Shown piece after piece: positions 1-10,995 of a stretch of DNA of 64,000 bases; the stretch's first letter is position 1, and each line of letters starts with the position of its first letter. The translations under genes were made by a program, and so were the position numbers. The notes beneath the pieces were generated by a model. That model worked only from the letters and a program-made list of their open reading frames with translations, ran no database searches and was not told the DNA's origin. The stretch is taken from the NCBI RefSeq assembly GCF_030252325.1, contig NZ_CP126981.1, forward strand, positions 1,426,001 to 1,490,000, written 5' to 3'. The stretch is from Candidatus Mycobacterium wuenschmannii. GTDB taxonomy: Bacteria > Actinomycetota > Actinomycetes > Mycobacteriales > Mycobacteriaceae.

Positions 1-1144
1 GCATGAACGGCGGCACGTCGACGTCGTCGTCCTCGCCGCCGATGTCGAAGGTCGCGCCGTTGGTCGGCACCGACACGCTCACCGCGTCGGCCGGTTCGAA
101 CAGGCTGGAGCTCACCTTGCCGTGCTTGCCGGATGCCACCGTCGTCGGCGCCGCGGCCGCGGTGGCGTTGCTGACGACCGGCTTGCGGCCGGGGCCCGCG
201 GCGTCGAAGCCCGCCGCGATCACCGTCACGCGCACCTCGTCGCCGAGCGAGTCGTCGATCACCGTTCCGAAGATGATGTTGGCGTCCTGGTGGGCGGCGT
301 CCTGCACCAGCGAGGCCGCCTCGTTGATCTCGAACAACCCCAGATCGCTACCCCCGGCCACCGACAACAGCACGCCCTGGGCACCCTCCATCGACGCCTC
401 GAGCAGCGGCGAGTTGATCGCGATCTCGGCCGCCTTCAGCGCGCGACCGTCGCCGCGGGCCGAGCCGATGCCCATCAGCGCCGTGCCCGCCCCGCTCATG
501 ACGCCCTTGACGTCGGCGAAGTCGACGTTGATCAGGCCCGGGGTGGTGATCAGGTCGGTGATCCCCTGCACGCCGTTCAGCAGCACCTCGTCGGCGCTGC
601 GGAACGCGTCCATCAGCGACACCGCGGCGTCGCCCATCTGCAGCAGGCGGTCGTTGGGGATGACGATCAGGGTGTCGCAGCTCTCCCGCAGCGCCGCGAT
701 GCCGTTCTCGGCCTGGTTGCTGCGGCGCTTGCCCTCGAAGGAGAACGGCCGGGTCACCACGCCGACGGTCAGGGCACCCAGCTTGCGGGCGATGCTGGCG
801 ACGACGGGCGCGCCACCGGTGCCGGTGCCACCGCCCTCACCTGCGGTGACGAACACCATGTCGGCCCCGCGCAGCAGTTCTTCGATCTCGTCCTTGGCGT
901 CCTCGGCGGCCTTGCGGCCGACCTCGGGGTCGGCGCCGGCACCCAGTCCACGGGTGGAGTCGCGACCGACGTCGAGCTTGACGTCGGCATCGCTCATCAA
1001 CAACGCCTGAGCGTCGGTGTTGATGGCGATGAACTCCACGCCCTTGAGCCCTTGCTCGATCATGCGGTTGACGGCGTTCACACCGCCGCCGCCTATCCCG
1101 ACGACTTTGATGACGGCCAAGTAGTTGTGCGGCGGGGTCATCAT
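1..1144 (-). CDS. ftsZ: Cell division GTPase FtsZ (3' end cut by window)
   Basis: This is the tubulin-like GTPase that forms the Z ring and recruits the divisome at midcell. The minus-strand translation starts [20 protein letters not shown] and contains the tubulin signature [10 protein letters not shown] and the T7 region NVDFAD. It ends at the window edge in the acidic tail [10 protein letters not shown], so only the last codon or two and the stop are missing. Two consecutive ATGs (1144 and 1141) follow a GGGAGGA ribosome site; the second gives the start usually annotated in M. tuberculosis. The gene lies at the distal end of the dcw run but is separated from the next gene by 263 bases holding a hairpin and a possible promoter, which suggests its own transcription as well. 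Confidence 0.97.
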   Translation of the reverse strand, partial: MMTPPHNYLAVIKVVGIGGGGVNAVNRMIEQGLKGVEFIAINTDAQALLMSDADVKLDVGRDSTRGLGAGADPEVGRKAAEDAKDEIEELLRGADMVFVTAGEGGGTGTGGAPVVASIARKLGALTVGVVTRPFSFEGKRRSNQAENGIAALRESCDTLIVIPNDRLLQMGDAAVSLMDAFRSADEVLLNGVQGITDLITTPGLINVDFADVKGVMSGAGTALMGIGSARGDGRALKAAEIAINSPLLEASMEGAQGVLLSVAGGSDLGLFEINEAASLVQDAAHQDANIIFGTVIDDSLGDEVRVTVIAAGFDAAGPGRKPVVSNATAAAAPTTVASGKHGKVSSSLFEPADAVSVSVPTNGATFDIGGEDDDVDVPPFM

Positions 1145-1224
1145 GCTGTCTTCCTCCCTGGTGGGACTGCTCGATAGCGGATCGCCCTCGGCAAACCTAA
1201 ACCTCAAGTAAAGAGTTAGAGTTA

Positions 1225-1230
1225 TGTCAA
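1225..1230 (-). promoter_or_regulatory. Possible ftsZ promoter -35 element
   Basis: On the minus strand this is a perfect TTGACA, about 80 bases upstream of the ftsZ start, in an unusually A/T-rich patch (about 1195-1250) for this genome. I do not see a convincing TANNNT at 16-18 bases, so the -10 is uncertain. The position downstream of the 1345-1372 hairpin fits a dedicated ftsZ promoter. Confidence 0.3.
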
Positions 1231-1344
1231 GTTGATTCGCGCAAACAGAACGGTATGGCCGTCGCGTATCTGATCGATGCAGGCGCGCCGACGCGCGGCG
1301 GGCGAATTTCGGCGAATTTCCGCGACGGCGTGTGTTGCGCTCGG

Positions 1345-1372
1345 CCGAGTGTGCGGCCAGCCGCACACTCGG
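1345..1372 (-). terminator. Hairpin between MmpS-like gene and ftsZ
   Basis: CCGAGTGTGCGG and CCGCACACTCGG form a perfect 12-base inverted repeat around a 4-base loop. It begins 36 bases beyond the stop codon of the MmpS-like gene. There is no U tract, as is common for intrinsic terminators in mycobacteria. It probably ends or attenuates transcripts from the upstream dcw genes before ftsZ. Confidence 0.5.
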
Positions 1373-1407
1373 TGAAGCGGTCGTTGTCCGGCCGTGGGCC
1401 CGCCCTG

Positions 1408-1758
1408 CTAGCCGTAGTAGGCGAAGCTGCAGGTGGGTCGCGGCTCCGTCTTGAAGGACAGCAGCTTGCCGTCCATCGTGATCGTGCACGTGAGGGCCGT
1501 GTCGCCGGCGTCGGCGGTGACCGAGGAGGAAATTTCGTTGTAGACCGGGTAGTCCTTCTCCCACGGCAGCGTGACGCCGGTTTCGGTCTGTTCCGGCGCG
1601 CCGTTGATCTGGTAGCGCAGCGTCACCGGGCCGGCTCCGCCGATCACCTGGATCTTCGCGGTACCGATCTGCGGACCGGAATCGGCGTGCGCCGCCGGCA
1701 TCAGAGCGGTGGTGGCGGCGAGGCTGAGCGCGGCGGCGACCGCCGGGACGTTTTTCAC
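1408..1758 (-). CDS. Secreted MmpS-like small protein
   Basis: This 116-residue protein has a signal peptide (residues 1-25, ending PAAHA) followed by one small all-beta domain. The pattern [30 protein letters not shown] and a C-terminal cysteine matches the extracellular domain of MmpS proteins, which have the same order of VTLPW, CRITVDG and a late Cys; Cys91 and Cys110 would be the disulfide pair. It lacks the membrane anchor of true MmpS proteins. The start is GTG with AGAGG directly against it, so it may rely on coupling from ftsQ, 41 bases upstream. I do not recall a gene here in M. tuberculosis. The family call is from pattern only and the function is unknown. Confidence 0.75.
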   Translation of the reverse strand: MKNVPAVAAALSLAATTALMPAAHADSGPQIGTAKIQVIGGAGPVTLRYQINGAPEQTETGVTLPWEKDYPVYNEISSSVTADAGDTALTCTITMDGKLLSFKTEPRPTCSFAYYG

Positions 1759-1799
1759 CTCTTGAACTTAAAGCGTTGCGGAGCGCCCTCCACACGGAA

Positions 1800-2750
1800 T
1801 TATCTGATCGTCGGCAGGTCCGGACTGGAGACGTCATAGGTGCGCCCCGGACGGGTCAGCAGGGCCGCCAACTTCTGCGCCTTCTCCTCGGTGCGCTCGT
1901 TGGTCCCCCAGATCACCGTGCGCCCGTCGGCCAAGGTCAGCGTGATCGACGCGACCGAGGGGGCCGCGATGCGGCTGACCTGGGCCACCACCTCGGGCCG
2001 CAGCGCGGTCAGCACCGCGAGCGCGGCCTTGGTCGTGGCGTCCGCCGGGCCCGGGTTCGCGACATCGAGATACGGCAACGCCGGCGGCGGCGGCGCGGTG
2101 GCGAAGTCGACGCCGTCACGATCGAACAGATGCGGCCCGTCGGGAAAGTCCTTGACCACCACCGGAATTCGCTCGACCACAGTGATCAGTAGCGCCGACG
2201 GGTAGTCGCGCTGGACGTGTGCACTGGCCACCCGCCGGATCGCGGCGACCCGATCGGCGATGCCGTCGGTGTTGATCTGCAGCAGCGGGGTGCCGAGCTT
2301 GACGTGCGCGGCGTCGAGCACCTCCTCGCGGGTCACGGCGCCGAGGCCGTTGACGATGATGCCGCGCGCCGCCATCACCGGCGTGAAGTAGAGGAGCAGG
2401 CCGATGCCGGTGACCGCCACGGTCAGCAGCAGCGACACCAGGAACAGCTTCAGGCCCCGGACCCGGCCGCGCGCAACGGGTTTGGCACTGGCGGGCCCTT
2501 TGCCGCGAGCCGCCCGCTTGGCTTCGCGACGGGCCTGCTCGATCGCGGTGGCCCGAGCCTGGGCCTCGCGGCGCTCGGCGCGTTCGCGACGCTCGCGGCG
2601 CCGTGGGCCCTCGACGGGCTCGTCGGCCTGCCCCGGCTCGGCCTCGGCAGCGGGGGTGTTCGCGGCGTCGGGATCGGCCTCGATGACCGGCTCGCCGCCG
2701 GTGACGTCGTCGGCCACCTCGTCGGGCGTCGGGTCGTCCGTCTCGCTCAT
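1800..2750 (-). CDS. ftsQ: Cell division protein FtsQ
   Basis: This is the bitopic divisome protein that bridges the FtsL/FtsB-type module and the septal synthase. The 316 residues show a charged, Arg/Glu-rich cytoplasmic tail (1-97), one membrane helix (about 100-122), a POTRA domain beginning [18 protein letters not shown], and a FtsQ/DivIB beta domain with [15 protein letters not shown]. The ATG overlaps the murC stop by 4 bases. The cytoplasmic tail is rich in Ala, Glu and Arg and is probably disordered. Confidence 0.96.
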   Translation of the reverse strand: MSETDDPTPDEVADDVTGGEPVIEADPDAANTPAAEAEPGQADEPVEGPRRRERRERAERREAQARATAIEQARREAKRAARGKGPASAKPVARGRVRGLKLFLVSLLLTVAVTGIGLLLYFTPVMAARGIIVNGLGAVTREEVLDAAHVKLGTPLLQINTDGIADRVAAIRRVASAHVQRDYPSALLITVVERIPVVVKDFPDGPHLFDRDGVDFATAPPPPALPYLDVANPGPADATTKAALAVLTALRPEVVAQVSRIAAPSVASITLTLADGRTVIWGTNERTEEKAQKLAALLTRPGRTYDVSSPDLPTIR

Positions 2751-4186
2751 CGCGACGCCCCCGGCGCACTGCGGTTGGCCCGTACCCGCAGCGCGGTGAC
2801 GATCTCGGGCGCGAGCATCGTGACGTCACCGGCGCCCATGGTGACGACGACGTCGCCGGGTTCGGCAGCCGCGGCGACCGCCTCGGCCACCGCAGACAGG
2901 TCGGGCAGGTACTGCACCGGCACGCGGACGTGCTCGGCGATGCTGGCACCGCTCACCCCGGCGATGGGCTGCTCGCGGGCGCCGTAGACATCGAGCACGA
3001 ACACCTGGTCGGCGCCGTTCAGCGCCGCACCGAACTCGGTCGCGAAAGCTTGTGTGCGCGAATACAAGTGCGGCTGGAACACCACCAGCGACCGTCCGGT
3101 GCCGGCCTGTTCCAGCAGCGTCCGCACCGCGGCGAGCGTCGCGGTGACTTCCGTCGGGTGATGCGCATAGTCATCGAAAACCCGTACCGCAGCCGAGTTT
3201 CCGATCAGTTCGAAACGGCGGCGTACGCCTTCGAAGCCGGCCAGCCCATCAAGCACGTCGTCGACGGGGGCACCGATTTCGACGGCGGCCAGCAGCGCAC
3301 CCAGCGCGTTGAGCGCCATGTGCCGGCCCGGCACCGACAGCCGCATCGCCAAAACCTGGCCGTCGAGCTTGATGTGGGCGACGGCCTCGGTGCCGTGCTG
3401 CTCCCACGACAGCAGCGTCCCGGCCAGCCCGTCACCAGCCGAGCCGTACGGCAGAACCCGAATGCCCAGTGCCGCAACGCGTTCCGCTAGTGCCGCCGCT
3501 CCCGGGTCGTCGACGCACACCACCAGCGCGCCGCCCGGGGCGATCCGCTCCGCGAAGGAGTCGAATACTGCGATATAGGCGTCGGCGCTGCCGAAGAAGT
3601 CGAGGTGATCGGCCTCGATGTTGGTGACCACCGCGACATTCGGGGTGTATTCCAGCAGCGATCCGTCACTCTCGTCCGCCTCGGCGACGAAGCAGTCGCC
3701 GCTGCCGTGGTGGGCGTTGGTGCCGGCCTCACCGAGTTCACCGCCGACCGCGAAGGACGGGTCGCGACCGCAATGTTGCAGCGCCACAATCAACATCGAC
3801 GTCGTGGTCGTCTTGCCGTGCGTCCCGGTGACCATCAGCGTGGTCCGGCCGGCCATCAACTTGGCCAGCACGGCGGGGCGCAGCACCACCGGAATGCCGC
3901 GGCGCCGGGCCTCGACGAGTTCGGGGTTGGTCTTCGGGATCGCGGCATGGGTGGTGATCACCGCCGTCGGACCACCGGGCAGCAGGTCGAGCGACGACGC
4001 GTCGTGGCCGATGCGGATCAGCGCACCGCGCGCTTCGAGTGCGCGCACCCCGCGCGATTCCTTGGCGTCGGACCCCGAAACCTGGCCGCCCCGGTCGAGC
4101 AGGATGCGGGCGATGCCCGACATGCCCGCTCCCCCGATTCCGACCATGTGCACGCGCTGCAGTTCGGGGGGCAGCGGCTGGCTCAT
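2747..4186 (-). CDS. murC: UDP-N-acetylmuramate--L-alanine ligase MurC
   Basis: This enzyme uses ATP to add L-Ala to UDP-MurNAc, the first step of stem-peptide assembly in the cytoplasm. The 479-residue protein has the N-terminal UDP-binding Rossmann motif [13 protein letters not shown], the Mur ligase P-loop [10 protein letters not shown] (Lys125), the central EADESDGS and [10 protein letters not shown] stretches, and a C-terminal domain with [10 protein letters not shown]. The length is normal for the family. The ATG overlaps the murG stop by 4 bases and ftsQ overlaps its own stop by 4, so murG-murC-ftsQ are coupled. Confidence 0.97.
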   Translation of the reverse strand: MSQPLPPELQRVHMVGIGGAGMSGIARILLDRGGQVSGSDAKESRGVRALEARGALIRIGHDASSLDLLPGGPTAVITTHAAIPKTNPELVEARRRGIPVVLRPAVLAKLMAGRTTLMVTGTHGKTTTTSMLIVALQHCGRDPSFAVGGELGEAGTNAHHGSGDCFVAEADESDGSLLEYTPNVAVVTNIEADHLDFFGSADAYIAVFDSFAERIAPGGALVVCVDDPGAAALAERVAALGIRVLPYGSAGDGLAGTLLSWEQHGTEAVAHIKLDGQVLAMRLSVPGRHMALNALGALLAAVEIGAPVDDVLDGLAGFEGVRRRFELIGNSAAVRVFDDYAHHPTEVTATLAAVRTLLEQAGTGRSLVVFQPHLYSRTQAFATEFGAALNGADQVFVLDVYGAREQPIAGVSGASIAEHVRVPVQYLPDLSAVAEAVAAAAEPGDVVVTMGAGDVTMLAPEIVTALRVRANRSAPGASR

Positions 4187-5415
4187 CGGCGCGCTCTCCC
4201 GTCCCGCGCTGCGCGCGCGACGTCCAGCGCACTCCGGCCCCTTTTCGCGCGCCTCCCGTCCCGCGCTGCGCGCGCGACGTCCAGCGCGACGCGTGCCACC
4301 TGCCTGGCTGCCTCCGGGTGGCCGACCAGCACCGCCGCGGTCGTCATCGCCGCCAACTGTTCGTCGTCGGTGAGCAGTCCGGCGACCGTGTCGGCGACGA
4401 AGCCCGGCGTCAGGTCCGCGTCGGCGATCAGCATGCCGCCGCCCGCGTTGACCACTGGCAACGCATTGAGCCGCTGCTCGCCATTGCCGATCGGCAGCGG
4501 CACGTACACCGCGGGCAGGCCGACGGCGGTGACCTCCGCGACGGTCATCGCCCCGGAGCGGCAGATCGCCAGGTCGGCCGCGGCGTAGGCCAGGTCCATC
4601 CGGCTCAGGTACGGCACCGCGACGTAGGGCGGGTCACCCGGCGCGGGGTCGCGCAGATCGATGGTGTTCTTGGCGCCGTGCGCGTGCAGCACCGCGACGC
4701 CGGCCGCCGCCAGCTCACCGGCCGCGGCGGCGACCGCGCGGTTGATCGAGGCGGCGCCCTGCGACCCGCCGAACACCAGCAGCACCCGGGCGTCGTCGGC
4801 GAAGCCGAAATGCGCCCTGGCCTCCGCCCGCAGCGCGGCGCGGTCCAGCGACGTGATCGCCTCCCGCACAGGCACGCCGACCACCTCGGCGTGCCGCAGG
4901 CCGGGATCGGGGACCGCCGACAGCACCCGCTGCGCGCTGCGCGCCCCGACCCGGTTGGCCAGCCCGGCGCTGGCATTGGCCTCGTGAATGACGACCGGAA
5001 CCCGCCTCCCGCGCCGGGCGGAGCCGCGAGCGGCCAGGTAGGCGGGCAGCGACACGTAGCCGCCGAACCCGATCACGACGTCGGCGTCGACCTTGTTCAG
5101 CACCGCGCGGGTCTGCCGCACCGCGCGCAGCACCCGGGCCGGTAGCCGGGCCAGGTCGCCGGTGGGCTTGCGCGGCAGCGGGACCGGGGTGATCAGTTCG
5201 AGCGAGTAACCGCGTTCGGGAACCAGCCGCGTCTCCAGGCCCCGGGCGGTGCCGAGTGCGGTGATGCGGACGTTGGGATCGAGGCCGACCAGAGCGTCGG
5301 CGACGGCCATTGCGGGCTCAACATGGCCGGCTGTGCCGCCGCCCGCGAGCACAACCGACAACGACGCCTGCCCGGTTGGCCCAATGGCCGATGACCCTGT
5401 GACCGAGTCGCTCAC
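4183..5415 (-). CDS. murG: UDP-GlcNAc transferase MurG (lipid II synthase)
   Basis: MurG adds GlcNAc from UDP-GlcNAc to lipid I, making lipid II on the inner face of the membrane. The 410 residues include the N-terminal [12 protein letters not shown] loop, [11 protein letters not shown], the [11 protein letters not shown] loop of the C-terminal Rossmann domain, and the donor-site motif [23 protein letters not shown] (read as two overlapping parts). The start is a GTG overlapping the ftsW stop by 4 bases. The last about 40 residues contain [11 protein letters not shown] twice, because a 57-base unit is duplicated in frame (see the repeat at 4196-4287). This adds 19 residues beyond the usual C terminus, outside the catalytic core. 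Confidence 0.96.
   Translation of the reverse strand: MSDSVTGSSAIGPTGQASLSVVLAGGGTAGHVEPAMAVADALVGLDPNVRITALGTARGLETRLVPERGYSLELITPVPLPRKPTGDLARLPARVLRAVRQTRAVLNKVDADVVIGFGGYVSLPAYLAARGSARRGRRVPVVIHEANASAGLANRVGARSAQRVLSAVPDPGLRHAEVVGVPVREAITSLDRAALRAEARAHFGFADDARVLLVFGGSQGAASINRAVAAAAGELAAAGVAVLHAHGAKNTIDLRDPAPGDPPYVAVPYLSRMDLAYAAADLAICRSGAMTVAEVTAVGLPAVYVPLPIGNGEQRLNALPVVNAGGGMLIADADLTPGFVADTVAGLLTDDEQLAAMTTAAVLVGHPEAARQVARVALDVARAARDGRRAKRGRSALDVARAARDGRARR
4196..4287. repeat. In-frame tandem duplication at murG 3' end
   Basis: A 35-base sequence (starting CTCCCGTCCCGCGCTGCGCG on the plus strand) occurs at 4196-4230 and identically at 4253-4287, separated by 22 bases. The offset is 57 bases, or 19 codons, so murG stays open and encodes [11 protein letters not shown] twice. 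Each copy holds a GCGCTG..CAGCGC-type inverted motif, which could favour slippage. Confidence 0.9.
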
Positions 5416-6944
5416 CCGTAGCGCTGACCTTCCAATGCCCGGCGGCCGTGCGCCTGACGTGGGCGCTGGCCGGTGTACCGCTGTCCGCCTACATGATGCC
5501 CTGCCCGCTGACCCCGTCGATCCACGGCTTGGGGTCGGGCGGGCTTGCGGTTGGCGGCACGCGGCGGCTTGCTCGGCTGCGGCTTGCTGCGCAGCCGGTC
5601 ACGTAGCGCCTCGACCCGGGTCGGCGCGTAGGGCTCCGGCAGCGGCAGCCGCAGGATGCGGGTCATCCGGTCGTCGCGGCCGGCCCGCAGCGCGGCGACC
5701 GCCTCGGGTTCGTGCCGGGCCGCGTTGGCCATCATCCCGATCATCAACAACGTTGTCGCCGTGGAGGTTCCACCCGCCGAGATCAGCGGCAGCTGGATGC
5801 CGGTGACGGGCAGCAGGCCGATCACGTAGCCGACGTTGATGAACGACTGGCCGATCACCCACAGCGTGGTCGTGGCGGTCAGCAGTCGCAGGAACGGGTC
5901 GGCCGACCGGCGTGCGATCCGCATGCCGGTGTAGGCGAAGAGGCCGAACAGCGCCAGCAGTCCGAGCGCCCCCACCAGACCCAGCTCCTCGCCGATGATC
6001 GCGAAGATGAAGTCGTTGTGGGCGTTGGGCAGGTAGTTCCACTTAGCGGTGCCCTGACCCAGGCCGTCGCCGAAGACTCCACCGTTGGCCAGCGCGAACT
6101 TCGCCTGGCGGGCCTGATAGCCGGAGTCCTGGGGGTCCTGACCCGGATCCAGCCACGAGCGCACCCGGTCGGAGCGGTAACCGGCCGACACGGCCAGCAC
6201 CCCCGCCGCGACGACCGCCGCGAACAGCGAACTCAGGAACACCCGCAGCGGCAGGCCCACATACCAGAACAGGCCCAGCAGGATGATGAGCATCGACACC
6301 GTCTGCCCGAGGTCGGGCTGGGCGAGGATCAGCGCCAGCGCGATGACGGCGGCCGGCACCAGCGGTATCAGCATCTCGCGCAGCGAGGCCCGCTCCATCC
6401 GCCGCGCCGCCAGCAGGTGCGCTCCCCAGATCGCCAGGGCGATCTTGGTCAGCTCGGAAGGTTGCATCGAAAAGCCGGCGATGACGAACCAGCCGCGGGA
6501 TCCGTTGGCTTCCTTACCGATTCCGGGGATGAGCACCAGCACCAGCATGACGATCGTCACGGCGAAGCCGGTGAACGCCATCTTGCGCATCAACCACACC
6601 GGCAGTCGCAGGGCGAGATAGAAGGCGCCAAGCCCGACGATCGTCCAGAGCACCTGGCGGCCGAAGATCGTCCACGCCGAGCCGTCGTCGTCGTAGGAGC
6701 GGACGCCCGACGCCGACAGCACCATGATCAGGCCGAGCGTGGTCAGCAGCGCGGACACCGCGATGATCAGGTGGAACGACGTCATCGGCCGGTTCAGCCA
6801 GGCCCCGAAGCGGGTGCCCGACTCGCCGGCGAACAGGCGGGTCGACTTGGCGGGCTTGTCCTTCGCCGTCTCCTCCGCGGCGGCATCGGCCGCCTGGTCG
6901 CCCTTGCTACCCCGGTGCAGGAACCGGGCGAGTGCGATTTTCAC
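5412..6944 (-). CDS. ftsW: SEDS septal peptidoglycan polymerase FtsW
   Basis: FtsW is the SEDS-family glycosyltransferase that polymerises lipid II at the septum with its class B PBP partner, PbpB here. The 510-residue protein has a charged N-terminal tail, about ten membrane helices from residue 55 onward, and conserved SEDS stretches: [18 protein letters not shown] (residues read in two overlapping parts), [25 protein letters not shown] and [10 protein letters not shown] basic C-terminal tail ending ALEGQRYG matches mycobacterial FtsW. The GTG start lies 6 bases beyond the murD stop; its own stop overlaps the murG GTG. Confidence 0.95.
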   Translation of the reverse strand: MKIALARFLHRGSKGDQAADAAAEETAKDKPAKSTRLFAGESGTRFGAWLNRPMTSFHLIIAVSALLTTLGLIMVLSASGVRSYDDDGSAWTIFGRQVLWTIVGLGAFYLALRLPVWLMRKMAFTGFAVTIVMLVLVLIPGIGKEANGSRGWFVIAGFSMQPSELTKIALAIWGAHLLAARRMERASLREMLIPLVPAAVIALALILAQPDLGQTVSMLIILLGLFWYVGLPLRVFLSSLFAAVVAAGVLAVSAGYRSDRVRSWLDPGQDPQDSGYQARQAKFALANGGVFGDGLGQGTAKWNYLPNAHNDFIFAIIGEELGLVGALGLLALFGLFAYTGMRIARRSADPFLRLLTATTTLWVIGQSFINVGYVIGLLPVTGIQLPLISAGGTSTATTLLMIGMMANAARHEPEAVAALRAGRDDRMTRILRLPLPEPYAPTRVEALRDRLRSKPQPSKPPRAANRKPARPQAVDRRGQRAGHHVGGQRYTGQRPRQAHGRRALEGQRYG

Positions 6945-6950
6945 CCGCCG

Positions 6951-8408
6951 CTACCGCTGCGTCGCGCGGACCGCGGCCGCGAACGCGTCACCGCGCTCGC
7001 CATAGCCGGTGAACTGGTCGAACGAGGCGCCGGCCGGGGCCAGCACCACCGCATCGCCCGGGCCGGCAAGGTCGCGCGCGGCGGCCACGGCGGCCGCCAT
7101 CACGCGAGTGCCGACAGTCTCGTCCGACGATGGAGGTGTCACATACGTAACAGGAGACTCAGCGGGCGCATGCATATCAGCATTCTCGTCTGCCACAACC
7201 TGTACGACGGGCACATCCGGTGCGTGTCGCGATAACGCCTCCGCAACCATCGCCCGGTCGCGGCCGATCAGCACCGCTCCGACCAGCCGCGACGCGACCC
7301 TGCGCACGGTCTCGTCGACCGAGGCGCCTTTGAGCAATCCGCCCGCGATCCACACCGCCCGCGGGTAGGCCAGCAGCGACGCCTCGGCGGCGTGCGGGTT
7401 GGTCGCCTTGGAGTCGTCGACGTAGCTCACCTGATCGATGACGGCGACCAGCTCGGCGCGATGCCGTCCGACCTGGAACGTCGACAACGCCGCGGCGATC
7501 GCGTCCGCGCGCACCCCGATGCTGCGGGCCAGCGCCGCGGCAGCCAGGGCGTCGAGCACGCCCACCGGGCCCGGCACGGGGATGGTCGCCACCGGCGCCA
7601 GCGGCTCGCCGTCGGCGAACGCGCGGTCGACCAGCATGCCGTCGCGGACGCCGAGTTCACCGGCCGCGGGCTCACCCAGCCTGAAGCCGACCCGGATCGG
7701 AGCGGGTGCCTGGGACAGCAGCGCGGTCGCGGCCGGGTCGTCGAGGCCGGCGACCGCGACTCGGCCGCGCAGCACACCGGACTTCGCGGCGGCGTAGTCG
7801 GCCAGGGTGCCGTGCCAGTCGAGGTGGTCCTCGGCGATGTTAAGCACCACCCCGGCCTCGGGTCGCAGCGACGGCGCCCAGTGCAGTTGGAAGCTGGACA
7901 GCTCGACGGCCAGCACGTCGGCGGGTTCGTGCAGTTCATCCAGCACCGGGTTGCCGATGTTGCCGCACAGTCGACTCTGCACGCCGGCGGCGACGAGCAT
8001 CGCCTGCAGCATCGATGTGGTCGTGGTCTTGCCGTTGGTGCCGGTGACGGTCAGCCAGCGCCGCGGCGGGCCGTAGTGGCCGGCCTGGTCGAGCCGCCAC
8101 GCCAGCTCGACGTCCCCCCACACCGGGACGCCGGCGGCCGCCGCGGCCGTGGGTATCGGCGCGGTCGGCGCGAAGCCCGGGCTGACGACCACCAGCGCGT
8201 AGTCGGCGATGCACTCGGCGGCGGTCACGGAGTCGACGGTCGGCGTGCCGGTCTGCTCGACCTGCTGGCGGATCGCCGGATCGTCGTCGAAAACCGTTGG
8301 TGCCGCACCGAACTCGGCGAGCGCGGCGAGCACCGCACGGCCGGTCACCCTGCCACCCGCGACCAGTACCCGCGCGCCGGCCGACAGGTCGTCGAGCGAG
8401 AGGCTCAT
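6951..8408 (-). CDS. murD: UDP-MurNAc-L-Ala--D-Glu ligase MurD
   Basis: MurD adds D-Glu to UDP-MurNAc-L-Ala. The reading frame is open far upstream, but the start is the ATG at 8408 ([20 protein letters not shown]), which overlaps the mraY stop in the usual ATGA and gives 485 residues. Visible features are the N-terminal [12 protein letters not shown] nucleotide site, the P-loop [10 protein letters not shown] at about residues 122-131, [20 protein letters not shown], and the C-terminal [15 protein letters not shown]. Position between mraY and ftsW is that of all mycobacterial dcw clusters. Confidence 0.96.
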   Translation of the reverse strand: MSLSLDDLSAGARVLVAGGRVTGRAVLAALAEFGAAPTVFDDDPAIRQQVEQTGTPTVDSVTAAECIADYALVVVSPGFAPTAPIPTAAAAAGVPVWGDVELAWRLDQAGHYGPPRRWLTVTGTNGKTTTTSMLQAMLVAAGVQSRLCGNIGNPVLDELHEPADVLAVELSSFQLHWAPSLRPEAGVVLNIAEDHLDWHGTLADYAAAKSGVLRGRVAVAGLDDPAATALLSQAPAPIRVGFRLGEPAAGELGVRDGMLVDRAFADGEPLAPVATIPVPGPVGVLDALAAAALARSIGVRADAIAAALSTFQVGRHRAELVAVIDQVSYVDDSKATNPHAAEASLLAYPRAVWIAGGLLKGASVDETVRRVASRLVGAVLIGRDRAMVAEALSRHAPDVPVVQVVADENADMHAPAESPVTYVTPPSSDETVGTRVMAAAVAAARDLAGPGDAVVLAPAGASFDQFTGYGERGDAFAAAVRATQR

Positions 8409-9487
8409 CCGCCGCCGGTGGCCGCGAGCCACTCGCTGTAGAACAGCGCGACGCCCAGCCCGCAGCTGATCGCGGTGAGCAGCCAGAACCGGATGATCAC
8501 CGTCGTCTCGGCCCAGCCGACCAACTCGAAGTGATGATGGAAGGGCGCCATCCGGAACACCCGGCGTCCGGTAGTGCGGAAGGCCAGAATCTGCACGACC
8601 ACCGAGACGATCTCGGCGACGAACAGCGAGCCGAGCACCACGGCGAGGATCTCGGTGCGGCTGGTCACCGAGATGCCGGCGATGATCCCGCCCAGCGCCA
8701 GTGAGCCGGTGTCGCCCATGAAGATCTTGGCGGGCGCCGCGTTCCACCACAGGAACCCGATACACGCGCCCGCGGTCGCGGCGGCGATGATCGCCAGGTC
8801 CAGCGGGTCGCGGACGTTGTAGCAGCCCAGTCCGGGCGCCGTCGCGCACGCATTGCGGTACTGCCAGAACGTGATCAGCACGTAGGCGGCGGTCACCATC
8901 GCCATCGAGCCGGCGGCCAGGCCGTCGAGCCCGTCGGTGAAGTTGACTGCGTTGGACCACGCGCTGACGACGATCACGCAGAACAGCACGAACAGCGCGG
9001 GAGCCAACGTGACGGTGGCGATTTCGCGCACGTAGGACAGGTCCGACGTGCCAGGGGTGAGGCCGGCCTCGTTGCGGAACTGCAGGACGAGGATGCCGAC
9101 CAGGACCGCGGCCGTGATCTGCCCGATGGTCTTGGCCGTCTTGTTCAGGCCCAGGTTGCGCGATCGGCGGACCTTGATCAGGTCGTCGATGAACCCGACA
9201 ACACCCAGCGTGGTGGAAAGGAACAGCACCAATAGCCCCGAGGCCGACGGGCCGTTGCCGTTGAAGGCCAGGCCGGCCAGGTGGGTGCCGAGGTAACCGG
9301 CCCAGATGCCGGCCAGGATCGCGACCCCACCCATCGAGGGGGTGCCGCGCTTGGTCTTGTGACTCGGCGGGCCGTCTTCGCGGACTTCGTGGCCGAAGCC
9401 CTGCCGGTTGAACAGCCGGATCAGCATCGGGGTCAGCAGAATCGACACCGTCAGCGAGATCGCGACGGCGAGCAGGATGTCGATCAT
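8405..9487 (-). CDS. mraY: Phospho-MurNAc-pentapeptide translocase MraY (MurX)
   Basis: This integral membrane enzyme moves phospho-MurNAc-pentapeptide from UDP to decaprenyl phosphate, forming lipid I. The 360 residues contain about ten membrane helices and the family active-site stretches [39 protein letters not shown] and [12 protein letters not shown], which supply the Mg-binding aspartates. Length matches M. tuberculosis MurX. Both ends overlap neighbours by 4 bases. Liponucleoside inhibitors are known to act on this family. Confidence 0.97.
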   Translation of the reverse strand: MIDILLAVAISLTVSILLTPMLIRLFNRQGFGHEVREDGPPSHKTKRGTPSMGGVAILAGIWAGYLGTHLAGLAFNGNGPSASGLLVLFLSTTLGVVGFIDDLIKVRRSRNLGLNKTAKTIGQITAAVLVGILVLQFRNEAGLTPGTSDLSYVREIATVTLAPALFVLFCVIVVSAWSNAVNFTDGLDGLAAGSMAMVTAAYVLITFWQYRNACATAPGLGCYNVRDPLDLAIIAAATAGACIGFLWWNAAPAKIFMGDTGSLALGGIIAGISVTSRTEILAVVLGSLFVAEIVSVVVQILAFRTTGRRVFRMAPFHHHFELVGWAETTVIIRFWLLTAISCGLGVALFYSEWLAATGGG

Positions 9488-10995
9488 CGGGTATCGCCCG
9501 CGCCGTCGGATGTCAGCGCATCGGCAAGCGCGCCGAGCCCCGCCGCGTTGGAGGCCTTGACCAGCACCACGTCGCCGGGCCGCAGCTCAGCCCGCAGGAC
9601 GGCCAGGGCCGCGTCGGCGTCGGCCACCAGCGCGGCCTCGTCACCGAACGAGCCCTCCATGACCGCCCCCTGGTGCATGGCGCTCATAGACCTCCCCGTT
9701 CCGACGACAATGAGTCGAGACACATCTAATCGCACCGCCAACCGGCCGATGCGGTCATGCTCGGATATCGCGTCGTCGCCGAGCTCGCCCATCTCCCCCA
9801 GCACCGCCCAGCTTCTCCGTTTTTCGGCGACGTTCGCCCCGGGCCCGGACGAAATCCAGGCCAGCGCCTGCAGCCCGGCGCGCATCGAATCCGGGTTGGC
9901 GTTGTAGGCGTCGTCGATCACGGTGACCCCGTCGGCGCGGGTGCTGACCCGCATCCGATGACCCGACACCGGCCCGGCGCCGGCCAGCGCGGCCGCAACC
10001 TGCGCGGGGGTCGCGCCGCACTCCAGCGCGACGGCCGCGGCTTGCAACGCGTTGCTGACGTGGTGGTCGCCGTGCACGGCCAGCTGGATCTCGACGCTGG
10101 CGTCACCCGCGTGCAGGGTGAACTGCGGCCTGGCCAGCTCGTCGAGCGTGACCGGCCCGGCCCACACGTCGGCCTCGAAGTTTCGACTGACCCGCACCAC
10201 GCGGGCGGCGGTGACGTCGGCCATCGCGGCGACAGCCGGGTCGTCGGCGTTGAGCACCACGACTCCGGATGCCGGAACAGCTTGTGGCAGTTCACTTTTG
10301 GTTTGGGCTATGACTTCCCGCGAGCCGAACTCGCCGAGGTGAGCGGTGCCGACGTTGAGCACCACCCCGATGGCGGGCGGCGCGATCGCGGCGAGCGCGG
10401 CGATGTTGCCGGGGTGACGAGCCGACAACTCGAGGATCAGGTAGTCGGTGGCGGGCGTCGCACGCAGCACCGTCCACGGATGGCCGAGTTCGTTGTTGAA
10501 CGAGCCGGGTGGCGCGATCACCTCACCGAGCGGCGCGAGCACCGCCGCCAGCAGGTCTTTGGTGGACGTCTTGCCCGACGAGCCGGTGATGCCGATGATC
10601 GTCAGTCCGCCGGCGACCAATTCGGCCGCGACCGCCGCGGCGAGCGTGGCCAGCGCGGCCAGCACCGCCGCGCCCGAACCGTCGGTGTCGTGTTCGAGAA
10701 CGCCAGCGCCCCTGGCGTCGGGCCGACGACCTGCCGAAGCGACGACAATCGCGGGGACGCCGACCGGGCGGGCGGCCAGCACGGCGACCGCGCCGGCCTC
10801 GACAGCGGCGACGGCATGGTCGTGGCCGTCGACTCGGGCACCCGGCAGCGCGAGGAACAGCCCGCCGGAAGTGACCTTGCGCGAGTCGAATTCGACGGTC
10901 CCGGTCACGTGCAGCGTGGCGGCGTCCTCGGCGGAGATGCCGGCCAGCTGACCGCCGACGATCTCGGCGATCTGCGCCACCGTGAGGTCGATCAT
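9484..10995 (-). CDS. murF: D-Ala-D-Ala-adding ligase MurF
   Basis: MurF attaches D-Ala-D-Ala to UDP-MurNAc-tripeptide and completes the cytoplasmic pentapeptide precursor. The 503-residue protein starts [15 protein letters not shown] and shows the Mur ligase P-loop [25 protein letters not shown], the central [12 protein letters not shown] and the C-terminal [11 protein letters not shown]. The ATG overlaps the murE stop by 4 bases, and murF overlaps mraY by 4. An internal stretch (about residues 95-110) carrying [20 protein letters not shown] looks like a loop specific to this lineage. Confidence 0.96.
   Translation of the reverse strand: MIDLTVAQIAEIVGGQLAGISAEDAATLHVTGTVEFDSRKVTSGGLFLALPGARVDGHDHAVAAVEAGAVAVLAARPVGVPAIVVASAGRRPDARGAGVLEHDTDGSGAAVLAALATLAAAVAAELVAGGLTIIGITGSSGKTSTKDLLAAVLAPLGEVIAPPGSFNNELGHPWTVLRATPATDYLILELSARHPGNIAALAAIAPPAIGVVLNVGTAHLGEFGSREVIAQTKSELPQAVPASGVVVLNADDPAVAAMADVTAARVVRVSRNFEADVWAGPVTLDELARPQFTLHAGDASVEIQLAVHGDHHVSNALQAAAVALECGATPAQVAAALAGAGPVSGHRMRVSTRADGVTVIDDAYNANPDSMRAGLQALAWISSGPGANVAEKRRSWAVLGEMGELGDDAISEHDRIGRLAVRLDVSRLIVVGTGRSMSAMHQGAVMEGSFGDEAALVADADAALAVLRAELRPGDVVLVKASNAAGLGALADALTSDGAGDTR

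Noticed and set aside
6951..8960. A fused MurD protein starting at 8960
   Set aside because: The frame is open, but residues before MSLSLDD are out-of-frame mraY sequence; ATG 8408 overlaps the mraY stop in the standard way.
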